Source: Monosporascus cannonballus (Eukaryota > Ascomycota > Sordariomycetes > Xylariales). From it: a DNA stretch of 64,000 bases. Within the stretch, counting starts at the first letter, position 1. Each line of letters starts with the position of its first letter. This document shows positions 12,270 to 25,767 of this stretch, one piece after another. The notes beneath the pieces were generated by a model that had not been told where the DNA came from, did no database searches, and saw nothing but the letters and a program-made list of their open reading frames with translations. The stretch is taken from positions 124,001-188,000 of the forward strand of contig QJNS01000044.1 in assembly GCA_004154925.1 (NCBI GenBank), read 5' to 3'. The position numbers were made by a program, and so were the translations under genes.

Positions 12270-15200
12270 TTAAATTCGGGAACTAAAAAGAGAAGTTCGA
12301 TAATTTCGGGTTACGCTATTTGCTTAATTTTCTTTCGCCCGTATAAAGCTTAAAAAGCCAGAACTTTATGATGGAAAAAATAATTCTTAAATCTTTTTAA
12401 TTTAAGCGCGAATTTACCTTTATTTTCTAAACCTTAATAACTTAGCGGATATGGTCCTAATAATAAAAGTATGCCTAATAAAAAATACGGCTAATTAGTT
12501 TAAGCCTATTTTAAAAAGCTTTTTAAAAATAAAAAAACAAAATAAAAAAGATTTTATTAATAAGAATTTTTTAACTTATACCAATTTCGAAAATAAAGTA
12601 CGTAATAATTTGGGCAACCCGGATAAAAAAGGATTAACGGCTTAATAATTCTTATAATCCCGACAAAAAAAACCTGCGTCCAAGTACGCCGTAACTTTCA
12701 AAAGTTTTACGGCTAAAGCCGGATAAAGAAACGATAAAACCGATATTTTTATCGATATATTTTATAAAGGGTTAAAGGATAATATAAAAAATAAAATTAT
12801 TCAGATTAAGTAATTAAGATTAATAATCGACAATTTAAGAAATAACAAAAAAAAACGAATAATATGCCTTACGTTTGAGATATAATAAGTCCAACCAGGG
12901 GAAAAAACGAGACGTACCCCTTATTTCTTATAGAACGGCGCCAGGACTTATAGAATTCGGCGTTACTTACCGACAAAATTAAAACCAGATTAAATATTTT
13001 AATTGTGGCAAAATAGAACATAAGGCTTATAAATGCAAAAAACCCAAAAAGCTATAATAAAATAACTGGACCCTTATATCGGAAAAATAAGCCAGGAATA
13101 ATTAAACAATCGATAATAAAGCCATTAATATGATTTAAGTTAAGTACGTATTAAGTTTACGACAAAAAGTCCAATAGAGATTATTATAATAAGAGATTCG
13201 ACGAGGGATACAAAAAGTTAAAAAACTGGCTTAATAAGTATCGCAAATATAACGAGAAATATTATAAGGATAATTACGTAAATACCAAAGTTAAATAAAA
13301 AAGTTTGTTCCGGAATCTTTGATTAATATGGCAGAATATACGCCATATATTGTCGACGACGAAAATATCCCGATCATAACGAATAAAAATAACATATTTA
13401 TATACGAATTACCTGCATATATTATAAGAGATTCGACTTTCCAAATTAAACCGGATATAATAAAAATAATAAGTAATAATATCCACAGTTTCGAATTATA
13501 ACCACAGAAAACGTTTAGTAATTGGCCGAAATAAAAAGTTGGTTTAAAGGAAAATAATACTTATAAGAAAACCCCTTTTATTATTTTAAATAATATAATT
13601 ATTAAACGAAAAAGGAATTAATTTAAAGTACGGTGGAAAAGCATTATTAAAAAGTTATTACGGATTTCCATTTTTAATTAGTATTTATTATAGATTTTTA
13701 CGAAAAAAACGTTATTAAAAAAGAAATACGGTAATTTATAAGAAGTTTCTGGAGCGATAGCCAGGATAACGTATAATATGATGCAATTACAAACATAAAA
13801 AAACAATTTATTCGATAAAAAGAAAAACTATAAGAAAATTAAAAATATTAATATGGCTTAAAACAACAATATGGCGGCAATAACGACAAATATAGTTATT
13901 TAATGCGTTAAACGAAAAAATATAAATAAAGCTTAACAAATTCAAACAGGAATTAAAAGAAAAAGGTTACCTATAAAAAAGCCGCAAAATAACAAAACTT
14001 AAAGGAATTAAGGAAAACTTTTAAAAAAAGCTTTAAATATAACGATAAAAAACGTTAACAACCTTATTACTGTGGACATATAAATCGGAATGTATTAATA
14101 TATTGCAATAATAAATTAGGGAGCTTTAGGCGAAAATGATATTATATCAAATATAATTAATAAGTTCAAATTATTAGGGAAATATAAATTAAAATTTAAT
14201 ATAGCGATAAATGCCGAAAGTTAGGAATTCGCTTCTAATAACGGAAAGGTTATACGCGAAATTGATTACCTCGAGATTTTTATTAAAAGACGATTTTAGA
14301 TAATTAAATTTAATATCGTTTTATTCGGAAATTATAATATGATTTTAGGATTACCATAGAGACGCCAGTACGGAATTTTAATTAACGGCGGCATTGGCCA
14401 AGTAAAATTCGTTTTATTCCTTATTAATAAACGAAAAAAAAGAAGATTAAAATCTTAACATTTAATCGATAATGGCGGCGAATGCAGGCATAAGAATATG
14501 ACAAATATTTTACTACTTAAAGGAATAAGATATAAAAAAATAGGTATTAAAGGAGAATACGACGTATTAATATTATTATTAAAACGAAATTAAAATAATT
14601 AAATAACGATTTAGAATAATAAAAATAATAGCCAAAAAAGTTAAAAGATATAATTAATATATTACCATAATATTATAAATATAAGCAGTTTTTTAAGAAA
14701 AAGCTTAATACAAAATTATTAGAATATAACGAATAAAATTACGAAATAATCCTTAAAAAAGATTTTTGATAAGGTTTTACCTTATTTATGACCTTAATAA
14801 AAACGAATTACGTATTTTCAGGAAATACCTAAAAAATCGGTTATAAAAAGGATAAATTCGATTTTCGAAATTATTAATAAAATATTTAATATTTTTTGTA
14901 TTTAAAAAAAACGGAAAATTGCGATTTATGGTTAATTATTGATAATTAAATGACGTTATTATTAAGGATCGAATATTATTACCTTTGATTACGGAAATAA
15001 AAAACCGATTTTATAAAGTTAAATGGTTTATAACATTCGATTTTAGAAATGGACATAATTTTATTAAGATCAAAAAAAGATACGGATAGAAAATAATATT
15101 TAGGACGAAATACGGATGATTTAAGTATTTGGTTATTTTAATAGGACTTGTAAACGTACTAATAACTTTTTAGCAAATGGTTAATTACGTATGACGAAAA

Positions 15201-16649
15201 TATTTCGATATTTTCGTTATATGCTATTTCGACGACATTTTTATCTTTTCGGAAATAGAAAAAGCATACGTAAAATACGTTTATAAGGTTTTTTAAGTTT
15301 TACAAAACGTAAAATTATTTATTAATACAAAAAAAAGGTTAATTCCATATATAGGAAATAAAATATTTGGGATATATTATTATTCTAGAATATATTAGGA
15401 TGAATTTTAAAAAGATTGCTGTAGTTACAAAATAACAAACGTTAATGACGGTTAAGGAAATACTAGCATTTTTTGGATTCGCCAATTACTATAGGAAGTT
15501 TATTCGAAATTTTAGCAGAATAATTATACCTTTAACGAATTTTACGAAAAGAAAAGAATTTAAATAGATGCCAAATACGGAAAAAGTATTTTAAGTTATT
15601 AAGAATACGATTTTTAATAAGTTAATATTAATTATATATAATCTAAACCGTTCCGTTAAATTAAAAACCGATATTTCAGATTATGCGTTAAATGTAATAA
15701 TTGGATAACAAAATAATTAAGGCAAATTATACCTTATTGCATTTTTTTTGTATAAATTAAAAGGAGCCGGACTTAATTATAGCATTCTAGGTAAGGAATT
15801 TATGGCTATTATTATGGTATTTCGGGAGTTTAGGTATTTTCTAAAGGAAAATTTGTACCAGGTTAAGATTTATACGTATTATTAAAATCTTATTTGATTT
15901 ACCATGATTAGGGAACTTATAGAACGATAATTAAGATATACGGAAAAATTGGCGAATTTCAATTTCGTTATTATTTATAAAAAAAGATTAAAAAATGGCA
16001 GAGCAGATGTTTTAAGTAAGCGATTAAACCTCGAAAAAAAAATTGGCTAAAGTTAGTTATATAATTTTTGATACCACTATAAAACATATTTACGTTTACG
16101 ATAAATTGTAATATTTTGGGTAATACTTTACGATATATATCAGAACATTTAACAGCATAATAACGGTTTTCCAGAAAATTAAAAAACTAATAAAATATAA
16201 GTTCCAGAAAAATATTAAAAAGATTTAGTACGAAAAATATACGAATATTAGTTATATAGATATTTAAGGATTTACAAAACTTTAAAGCGACTTTAATATA
16301 TATATTCTTTTCCCAAAATAAAATTAACAGTACAAAAATTTGTACGGTAACACGATATTTGCGCTAAAGCAAAGATTTGACGACATAAGTTATAAGGAGA
16401 ATTACAGCTATTACCAGTCGTAATGCGATTATGGTATTTAGTTATATTCACCTTTATTATTAAATTTCTTACATCGAAAAATCCAGTTACAAAAATATAT
16501 TATGCTAGCATTTTCGTAGTTATCGACCAATTTACAAAATTTCTTATTTTTTATTATATTATAAGAATACAAACGCCGAATAAGTGGCATACATTTTCTT
16601 TAAACATATTTTTAACGTATACGGAAAACTAATGAAAATTATATTAAAT
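12270..16649 (+). pseudogene. Gag-pol relic of the outer element, first part
   Basis: Gag capsid-like region at about 12455-12650 (ends with a match to NFGNPDKK), then a CCHC zinc knuckle at 12995-13036 still reading YFNCGKIEHKAYKC. A short open stretch, 13319-13501, holds the linker with YTPYIVDDENIPII. Reverse transcriptase at about 14880-15400 includes FDFRN and the active site YFDD at 15225-15236, with both aspartates retained. The block at about 15445-15545 reads [19 protein letters not shown], diagnostic of Ty3/Gypsy. RNase H is at about 15650-16030 (KTDISDYAL; GKEFMAI). The integrase zinc finger is at 16341-16410 and the core begins in 16423-16632 (KFLTSKNPVTKIYYASIFVV). The frame is broken by many TAA/TAG codons and then by the nested insertion. 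Confidence 0.8.
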
Positions 16650-17054
16650 TGTTATAACCTAACGATCTTGGCTTCCCTAAACGGTTGGAGAGCTTGGGCA
16701 TTCAAGCCCGACCATGCCAAGAAGATCACGTGATTGGCTCAAAGGGCTCAAGGGGTTGGCGCCTTTGAGCCGGTTCAGCCAGCAGGTGGCTTAAAAGGCT
16801 TAAAGGGCTTAAGGGCTTAAGCCGGTTAAATAATTTAAGCCAGAATAAGGATATATACGTTTATTAATTCCATAGTTTAAATAATTTCAGCTTGTAACAT
16901 TTATCCATATTAATCGTTTGCAATAAAGCATTTCCGGTATTAAAAAATATCATACAATTATTATATGTATTGCTTAAATTCTTACGATATTCCTGTTAAT
17001 ATAAACCCGTTAACCTAAGGTTTAATAATTAATTAAACCTTATAACTCGTTATA
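16650..17054 (+). repeat. 5' LTR of the nested element
   Basis: Starts TGTTATAACCTAACG and ends CTCGTTATA. The U3 module has iterated AAGGGCTTAAGGG-type units near 16790-16820. It retains more C and G (for example GATCACGTGATTGG) than the 3' copy (GATTACGTAATTGG). Confidence 0.9.
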
Positions 17055-17149
17055 TTTTATAAGCTTTTGTTCAGTAATACCGTTAAATTTTAAACAATAT
17101 TTAATATTGTTAAAATATCGACCAGCATTTAGGAAACCCTTATTTAGCA

Positions 17150-20100
17150 GTTTTAGGCTTAAATTCGAGAGCTGGAGAAAAAGGTTTAACAATTTAGGGT
17201 TACGCCATTTACCTAGCCTTTTTTCGCCCGTATAAAACTTAAAAAACCGGAACGTTATGATAAAAAAGATAACTTTCAATTTGTTTTAACTTAAGCGCAA
17301 ATTTATTTTCGTTTTTTAAACCTTAATAATCCAGCAGATATGATTTTAATAATAAAAACATACTTAATTGGAAATACGGTTAAGTGGTTTAAACCTATCA
17401 TAAGAAATTTTTTAAAAATAAGAAAAACAAATAAAAATGATTATATTAATAAAGCGTTTTTAATTTATACCCATTTCGAAAATAGAATACGCGATAATTT
17501 CGGTAATCCGGATAAAAAACGATTTACGGCTTGATAACTTTTATAATTCCGATAAAAAAACCTGTATTTAAATATGCCGTAATTTTTAAAAGATTTTGTA
17601 ACCAAAGCCTGATAAAAAAACGATAAAGCTAATACCTTAATTAATATATTTTATAAAAAGCTAAAAGAAAATATAAAGGATAAAATTATTCGGATCGAAC
17701 GATTAATTACCTGAAATCGGAATATCGTAAAAGTAATCAAAATTAATAATTAACAATTTAAAAAACCATTAAACAAAATAATACGCTTTACGTTCGGAAT
17801 ATAAGTCTAATTAGGGGAAAAAACGAAACGCACCTTTTACTTTTTATAAAATAACGCTAAAACCTATGGAACTCGGCGTTACACACAAATAAAATTAGAA
17901 CCAGATTAAATATTTTAATTGCAGCAAAATAAGATATAAAGCTTACTAATATAAAAAACATAAAAAGCCATACTAAAATAACTAAATCCCGATATCGGAA
18001 AAATAATTTAAAAATAATTAAAGAAATGATAATACAATTATTAACATAATTTAAGCCAAATACGTATTAGGCTTTAAGTAAAAGGTCTAATAAGAACTAT
18101 TACGATAAAAGATCCAATACAAAATACGAAAAATTAAAAGGTTAACTTAATAAGCAATATAAATATAGCAAAAAGTATTGTGAAGATAATTACGGAAATA
18201 CCAAAATTAGATAAAAAAGTTTATCCCGGAACCCTCGATCGATATGGCAAAATACATGCTATATATTATCGACGACGAAAGTATCCTGATTACGAAAAAT
18301 GGAAATAATATATTTACGTACGAATTACTTGCATATAATATAAGAAATTCGACTTTCCAAACCGTATCGGGCATAATAAAAACGACAAATAATAATATGG
18401 ATAGTTTCGAACTATAGCCCCAGGAAATATCCAGCAGCTGGCCGAAACGGAAAGTTAGCCCGAAAAAAAATAATATCTGCAAAAACACCCGTTTTATTAT
18501 TATGGATAATATAATTACAAAACGGAAAAAGGTTAATCCAGCGTACGGTAAAAAAATATTATCAAAAAATAATTACGGACTTTTATTTTTAATTATTATT
18601 TATTATAAATCCCAACGAAAAAAAGACCATTACAAAAATACGTTAATTTACAAAAAATTTTTAAAACGATAACCAAAATAACATATAGTAAGATATAATC
18701 GCGAACATAAAAAATCAATTTATTCGATAGGAAAAAACTTATAACAAAACTAAGAATAATTAATACGGTTCGAAAAAACAATACGTCGAAAATAAGAATA
18801 AATATAACAACTTAATGCGCTAAACAAAAAAACATAAATAAAACTTAATAAATTCGAATAGGAATTAAAAAGAATTACTTATAAAAAAGTTACAAAATAA
18901 CGAAACCCAAAAAATCAAAAGGAATTTCTAAAAAAGGCTTTAAACCCAATAATAAAAAACGTTAATAACCTTATTACCTTGAAAATATAAATCGGAACGT
19001 ATTAATATATTGCAATAATAAATTACGGAACTTTGAACGGAAATTATATTATACTAAATATGGTTAATAAACTTAAATTGCCATGGAGATACAAATTAAA
19101 ACCTTATATAACGACAAATACTGAAAATCAGGAATTTGCTTATAATAACGGAAAAATTATACGCAAAATTAATTATTTCGAGATTCTTATTAAAAAATAA
19201 TACCAAATAATTAATTTCGATATCATTTTATTCGGAAATTACTATATGATTTTAAAATTACTATAGATATATTAATACGGAATTTTAATTAACAGCAAAA
19301 CTAGCCAGGTAAAATTTATTTTATTCCTTATTAATAAATAAAAGAAATTAAAGTTTTAATATTTAATCGATAATAATTATAAATATAAATATTAAAATAC
19401 GATAAATATCTTATTACTTAAAGGAATACGATTTAAAAAAAACAGGTATTACAGAAAAATATAACGTATCGTTATTATTATTAAAACGAAATTAAAATAA
19501 CAAATAACGATTTAAAATAACAAGAATAATAACTTAAGGAATTAAAAAATCTAATTAATGTATTATTATAATATCAAAAATATAAATAACTGTTTAAGAA
19601 AAAGCTTAATACGAAATTAGTAAAAATTAACGAATAAAATCATAAAATAATTTTTTAAAAAATATTTAATAAAGTTTTACTTTATTTACAACCTGAATAA
19701 AAACGAATTACGCATTCTTAAAAAATACCTGGAAAATCGGCTATAAAAAAATAAATTCGACTTTCGAAATTACTAGCAAAATATCTAATATTTTCCATAT
19801 TTAAGAAAAATAGAAAATTATAATTTATGGTTAATTATCGATAATTAAACGATATCATTATTAAAAATCAAATTTTATTATTTTTAATTACGGAAATAAA
19901 GAATTAATTTTACGAAACCATATAATTCATAATATTCGATTTTAAAAATAAATATAACTTTATCAAAATTAAATAAGAATATAAATAAAAAATAATTAAT
20001 AAAACAAAATACGGATTTTTTTAAATATTTGGTTATATTAATAGGATTTACGAACATATTAATAACCTTTAAAGGAATAATTAACCATATATTATAAAAA

Positions 20101-22345
20101 TATTTCAATATTTTCGTTATATGTTATTTTGATAATATTCTTATTTTTTCGAAAATAAATAAAATATACGCAAAATACGTTTATAAGGTTTTTTAAACTT
20201 CATAAAACGGAAAATATTTATTAACGTAAAAACAAATTAATTTTATATATAAAAATTAAAATATCTAAAATATATTATTACCTTAAAATATATTAAAATA
20301 AACCTTAAAAAAATCGCTATAATTATAAAATAACAAACGCCAATAACGGTTAAGGAAATACAGGCATTCTTTGGATTCGCCAATTACTATAAAAGATTTA
20401 TTCGAAATTTCAGCAAAATAATTATACCCTTAACGAATTTTACGAGAAAAAAAGAAATTCAAATAAATATTAAATACGGAAAACACCTTTCAAAATATTA
20501 AAAATAAGATTACTAACGAATTAATATTAATCATATACGATTTAAACCATCCCGTTAAATTAAAAATTAATACTTCTGATTACGCGTTAAACGCAATAAT
20601 TAAATAATAAAATAATTAAAGCAAATTATACCTTATTATATTTTTTTGTACAAATTAAAAAAAACCGAACTTAATTACGATATTTCAAATAAGAAATTTA
20701 TGGCTATTATTATAATATTTCAAAAGTTTAAGTATTTCCTAAAAAGAAAACTTATACCAGATTAAAGTTTATACGGGTTATTAAAATCTTACCCACTTTA
20801 TTACGATTAAGAAATTTACAAAATAATAATTTCGATATATAACAAAATTGACGAATTTTAATTTCGTTATTATCTATAAAAAATGATAAAGCAAATATTT
20901 TAAATAAGCGACCAGATTTCGAAAACAAATTGGTAAAAATTAGCTATATAATTTTCGATATTATTATAAAAAAGTATTTACGTTTTTAACAAATTACGAT
21001 AATTTGGGTAATATTTTACGATATATAACAGAAAGTTTAATAATATAATAATAATTTTTCAAAAAAACAAAACTTAAATAAAATATAAATTTTAAAAAAA
21101 TACCTATCAGATTTAATTCGAAAAATATACGAATATTAATTATATAAATATTTAAGGATTTATAAAGCCTTAAAACGATTCCGACATATATATTCCTTTT
21201 TTAAAATAAAATTAATAGTACAAAATATTATACGGCAATACGATATTTGCGCCAAAACAAAGATTCGACGACATAAGTTATACGAAAAATTACAACTATT
21301 AACAGTTGTAAAACGACCATAATATTTAGTTATATTCAATTTTATTACTAAATTTCCTATATTAAAAAATCCAATTATAAAAATATATTACGATAGCACT
21401 TTCGTAATTGTCGACTGATTTACGAAAGTTTCTTATTTTGTATTATATTATAAAAATATAAACGCCAAATAATTAATATATATTTTTTAAACATAGCTTT
21501 AATATATATAAAGTATTAATGGAAATTATGTTAAATAAAGGATTAATATTTGCATCAAAATTTTAATAAGGCCTTATAATATAAATCGGCCTAAATCATA
21601 AGTTATTCAGCATATTTAAAGCTTAGATAAATAAATAAATAAAACGAATTAATAAAATTTTGAAAATTTATTTATGATATTGTATTAATTACGAACAAAA
21701 CAATTAAATTAAAAAATTATTAATCGTATAATTAACTTATAACATTAATTATTACGAATATAAATTTTAATTTTATTCTAAAAATGTATAAAAAAATACG
21801 TAATAACTGTCCGATTAATATTAAAATAATCCTTATATTAAAATAATTACGATGCCTATATTAAAAAAATAAAAATAAAAATAAAATTACTATAAAACCA
21901 AATAAATAAATATTATAACCAAGAAACGTTAAAGGGATTAATTTTGGAAAAATGGGAAATGGTTTTCCTCGTTATAAAAAATATTTAAATAAAACGACTT
22001 AGTAAAAAACTGGATTTCAAATATATCGATCTATATAAAATTATCAAAAACAATCTCAAAAACTAATTATTAATTTAAATTTCCGTTAAAAGTTAAACTT
22101 TATTTAATTTTTTATATTTTCTTATACGAATTAGCAACAAATATAATCAAAATACATACGGTATAAAACGACGTAAAAATAAAAAACGAATAAATATACA
22201 AAATAAAAAAAATCCTTGACATATGAAAATAAAATGGACTAATTTAATATCTAATTAAATAAAAAAATACCCGAATTTCGAAAATATCTGGAAACCCGTT
22301 AAAAAGCTTATTAGCGCCTAATACTTATTAAAAAGATTTTACTAA
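17150..22345 (+). pseudogene. Gag-pol-chromodomain relic of the nested element
   Basis: Gag survives as a 64-residue open stretch at 17340-17534 with GNTVKWFKP and FENRIRDNFGNPDKKRF, the best-preserved capsid piece in the window. The zinc knuckle near 17905-17946 reads YFNCSKIRYKAY and has lost its later ligands. The RT active site at 20125-20136 reads YFDN followed by ILIFS: the second catalytic aspartate is now asparagine. The FFGFANYY block is at about 20365-20405. The integrase zinc finger lies near 21230-21310. Chromodomain remnants occupy about 22200-22345 (YLIK-like, then FENIWKP). Dense TAA/TAG stops rule out function. Confidence 0.8.
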
Positions 22346-22970
22346 TAACGACGAGCATATCACAATTAAGGGTTAACCAATTAATAGCCGGGATGTCGGG
22401 CCAGTCGGCTACGGCCTACGTTAACGTAATAGCTATAACGGCGGCCTTTAATTATTTTTGTTCCTTTTCGAAACGCTTAAATTCTTTTATCGCTTCCGCA
22501 TCTTAAATATTACGACGAAACATTTTAATCCCACGACGGCAAAATAAATTCCGTTATTTCTGCAAGCAATCTAATTTATTTGCAGTATTATGCAAAACCT
22601 AACGGGCTTGTTCCTTTTTAGGTTCCAAACGGTTTTCCTTATTAAAAAACTTTTGTGCTCAAATTCCGAAAGGCCAAATAAATCGCAAAAATTACCGTAT
22701 TACTTGCAGCAGGCGCATTTCCCAGAACTACGGTATACTTTGCAAGGTACGCCAACAAAACGGCAACAAGAAAAAAAGTTTTCTTAAGGCATGATAAAAC
22801 CTAATAAAATAATGCGTTTTGTAAAGATAAAAGCGTTAATACGTTTACGGGAACGGGATTTTTTAATGCAATTTAACATAATAAATATAAAAAAGGAAAA
22901 GTTACTTACCAAAGTTAATAAATAAACGGAATAATCTTTAGGGATAAAGATCCTAGAAGGGAAAAGATCG

Positions 22971-23375
22971 TATTATAACCTAACGATTTTGGCTTCCCCA
23001 AACGGTCGGAAAGCTTGGGCATTTAAGCCCGACCATGCTAAAAAGATTACGTAATTGGCTCAAAAAGCTTAAAGGCTTAACGCCTTTAAGCCGGTTAAGC
23101 CAATAGATAGCTTAAAAGGCTTAAAAGGCTTAAGGGCTTAAGCCGGTTAAATAATTTAAGTCAGAACAAGGATATATACGTTTATTAATTCTATAGTTTA
23201 AATAGTTTTAGTTTGCAACATTTATCAATACTAATCGTTTGCAATAAGGTATTTCCGGTATTAAAAGACGTAATACGGTTACTGTATCTATTGCTCAGAT
23301 TTCTACAATACTCCTGCCAATATAAACCCGTCGACTTAAGGTTTAATAGTTGGTTAAACCCTATAGCTCGTCATA
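22971..23375 (+). repeat. 3' LTR of the nested element
   Basis: Starts TATTATAACC directly after the purine-rich AGAAGGGAAAAGATCG and ends GCTCGTCATA. Same length as its 5' partner (405 bp). The visible differences are transitions. Confidence 0.9.
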
Positions 23376-23380
23376 TAAAT

Positions 23381-24215
23381 AAAAGATTAATTTTCGTATC
23401 TAAGTTTTAATAAGGCCTAATGGCATAAATCGGCTTAAATCATAAGTTATTTAGCATATTTAAACTTTAAACGGATAAATAAACTGAACGAATAAATTAA
23501 ACCTTGGAAACTTATTTACGATATTATATTAATTACGAACAGAATAATTAGGTCAAAAAATTACTAATTGTATAACTAGTTTGTAATATTAATTACCATA
23601 AAAATATTAAGATAATATTTGCAAACGTAAACTTTGGTTTTATTCCAGAAATTTATAAAAAAATACGTAACGACGGTCCAATTAATATAAAAATAATTCT
23701 TACGTTAAAATAATTACGATAGCTATACCAAGAAATAAAAATAAAACTGGAATTCGTACGAAATCAAATAAATAAATATTATAATCAGAAAAGGTTAAAA
23801 AAATTAATTTTCGAAAAAGGGAAAATAGTTTTTTTCGTTATAAAAAACATTTAAACAAAACGACCTAATAAAAAACTCGATTTTAAATATATCGGTTTAT
23901 ATAAAATCGCCAAGAAAATCTTAAAAAATAATTACTAATTAAAACTTTTACCAAAAATCAAATTTTATTTAATTTTTTATATTTTATTACTTAAGTTAAT
24001 AACAAATATAGTTAAAATACATAAGGCATAAAACGATATAAAAATAAAAGACGAACAGGTATACGAAATAAAGAAAATCTTCGATATGCAAAAATAAAAC
24101 GGATTTATTTAATATTTAATTAAATGGAAAAAGTACCCAGATTCCGAGAACACCTAGGAACTCGCCAAGAATTTTATTAGCGCTTAACGCTTATTAAAAA
24201 AATTTTATTAGCAAC
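23381..24215 (+). pseudogene. Outer element: integrase C-terminal part and chromodomain
   Basis: This continues the outer polyprotein after the nested element. Around 24073-24213 the frame reads KIFDMQK...YLIKWKKYPDSENT...ELAKNFISA, which fits the chromodomain of Gypsy chromoviruses, the module that binds methylated histone H3 and steers integration into heterochromatin. Stops interrupt it. The next ~650 bp up to the LTR carry no recognisable domain. Confidence 0.75.
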
Positions 24216-24873
24216 AACGGCCGTATCTTAATTAATAATCAACCAGTTAATAACCGGGATATCGGGCCAGTCGAATGCGGCTTACGTTAACGTAATAGCC
24301 GTAACGGCGGCCTCCAACTGCTTTTATTCCCGACGTTTTTATTTCTTTAGCTTATTTAATAATTGGAGTTTATATTATACCATAGTAATACTTTTCGAAC
24401 GAATTAGCGCTTTTTGTTTATGCAAACGAATAAAACGAAAAAAAGTTTTATTTATTTTTTCTTAATATTTACGTTAAATTTCGACATAAAGCCGCTAAAG
24501 TTCTAATAATCGCTTTTCGGCAAGCGCTTTTTCGCGTTCCAAGCGTTAATGCTTATAACGAATGTTTTGCAAGGAAAAAATAAGTATACCGGTACTATTA
24601 TAAGATCGACCCCGATTAACATATTCCTTACACCTTAAAACGTTTTCCATTATTTCATACTTTATGTTTTTCGAAAAACAATAAAAACAAAACATAATTT
24701 CGTAACCAAATTCGTTAAAGGCTTTTACGAAGTCAGTACGACGAACGGTAAAATAACGGGAAACATAACAAATTTTGGAAATACGAAATAACATAATTAA
24801 AAACAAAGAAAAAGGATATTTATTAAACGAAAAAAAAAATCTTGAGGACAAGATTTGGGAAGGGGGGAAATCA
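24216..24873 (+). other. 3' non-coding leader of the outer element with polypurine tract
   Basis: Lies between the chromodomain and the 3' LTR and contains GATATCGGGCCAGTCG, shared with the equivalent places near 22393 and 45010. It ends in a polypurine tract, GGGAAGGGGGGAAA. An antisense open frame (24546-24851) is present but has no recognisable features. Confidence 0.55.
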
Positions 24874-25254
24874 TATTACGACCCGATAAGCTCCGGTTTC
24901 AAAAAACGGTTAGGCAGGAGCATACGGGCTACCTTCCGGGTTACGTAACGGTAATTATTGTTAAGCTAATAATTATTAGTGATTAAAAGTAATCCTAAAT
25001 AATCATAATTATTACTAACGGCGTAATTACGAATAATTAAGCTAAAAAAGGAAAAAAATATATACGCTTATTAAATCCATAGTTTAAATAGCTTCAGCTT
25101 GTAATACTTATTAATACTAATTGTTTGCGATAACCGGGTATTAAAAAACGTAATACGTTATTATATCTATTGCTCAGATTCCCACGATATTCTTGCCAAC
25201 ATAAACCCGTCGACTTAAGGTTTAATAGTTGGTTAAACCTCATAGCTCGTCACA
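24874..25254 (+). repeat. 3' LTR of the outer element
   Basis: Starts TATTACGACCCGATAAGC and ends CTCGTCACA, then the target duplication CAAAG. 381 bp. It aligns end to end with 11787-12165. Confidence 0.88.
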
Positions 25255-25400
25255 CAAAGCCGTAATTATTTATTCTATATATCTTTCATTAAAATCTATT
25301 TTTATTAATTATTGATATACACTTTGGTTAATTTTATATGGACATAGCGGCGTGCTAGGGGCGTAGCTCGTTACTGGCGTGGTCGCCTTAACTAAGAAAC

Positions 25401-25722
25401 AAATTACTTTTTAAACAAACGTAAGGCTACCGCGTCGCCGCGGCAAGCTCATTATGCCCTCATTTTAATAGCGTTTCATTACCTCACTTCACGGCTTTCA
25501 AGGCTTTGCCAACGCACGGGCCGCATAATGGCTTACTCTTACTTTCGTATCTGGGACCGCCAAGATCCAAATACGGCAATTGGATCTAAGGGAACCGGGA
25601 TTTCGGTACAATAACCCTCGTCTACTTCGTTCGCAAGCCTACTACTTTAAAACGAGGGCATCCTTGATACAATAACCCTCGCCTACTTCGTTCGTAAGCT
25701 CACTACGTTCAAACGAGAGCAT
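25401..25722 (+). repeat. Dispersed hairpin-bearing repeat, direct copy
   Basis: Partner of the inverted copy at 2979-3205. It ends in two tandem units (about 25610-25662 and 25669-25722, period 59) of the form AATAACCCTCG...CTACTTCGTTCG...CGAGGGCATC. The CCCTCG and CGAGGG arms could pair. The first ~200 bp contain GGCTACCGCGTCGCCG and ACGGGCCGC. It is non-coding and mostly free of RIP, and it sits exactly at the border between AT-rich and normal DNA. Confidence 0.75.
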
Positions 25723-25767
25723 CTTAGTTTAGTCCGACAAAGACCAAAAACCAAGGAATAATTTCAC

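Larger units (their letters stand above)
16650..23375 (+). mobile_element. Complete nested Ty3/Gypsy chromovirus inside the outer element
   Basis: The LTRs are 16650-17054 and 22971-23375 (405 bp each). The target duplication TAAAT is at 16645-16649 and 23376-23380. Total 6726 bp. The insertion hit the integrase region of the outer element in the same orientation. Joining the outer flanks reproduces the order seen in the nested element's own copy of that region near 21525-21570, which proves the junction. All coding parts are RIP-degraded. Confidence 0.92.
11787..25254 (+). mobile_element. Complete but RIP-degraded Ty3/Gypsy chromovirus, split by a nested copy
   Basis: The borders are exact: LTRs at 11787-12165 and 24874-25254, flanked by the 5-bp target duplication CAAAG (11782-11786 and 25255-25259). 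Removing the nested element and its duplicated TAAAT (16650-23380) leaves 6737 bp, a normal length for this class. The order is LTR, gag, protease, RT, RNase H, integrase, chromodomain, 3' leader, purine tract (AAGGGGGGAAA near 24860), LTR. All coding parts carry many stops. Confidence 0.9.

Noticed and set aside
24546..24851. 101-codon minus-strand frame near the 3' end of the outer element
   Set aside because: It is antisense to the element's 3' leader, not kept in the equivalent places of other copies, and has no recognisable domain.
1..25260. Possible mitochondrial DNA because of the extreme A/T content
   Set aside because: Bounded LTRs, target duplications and Gypsy domains with C-to-T/G-to-A decay explain the composition; no mitochondrial gene is seen.
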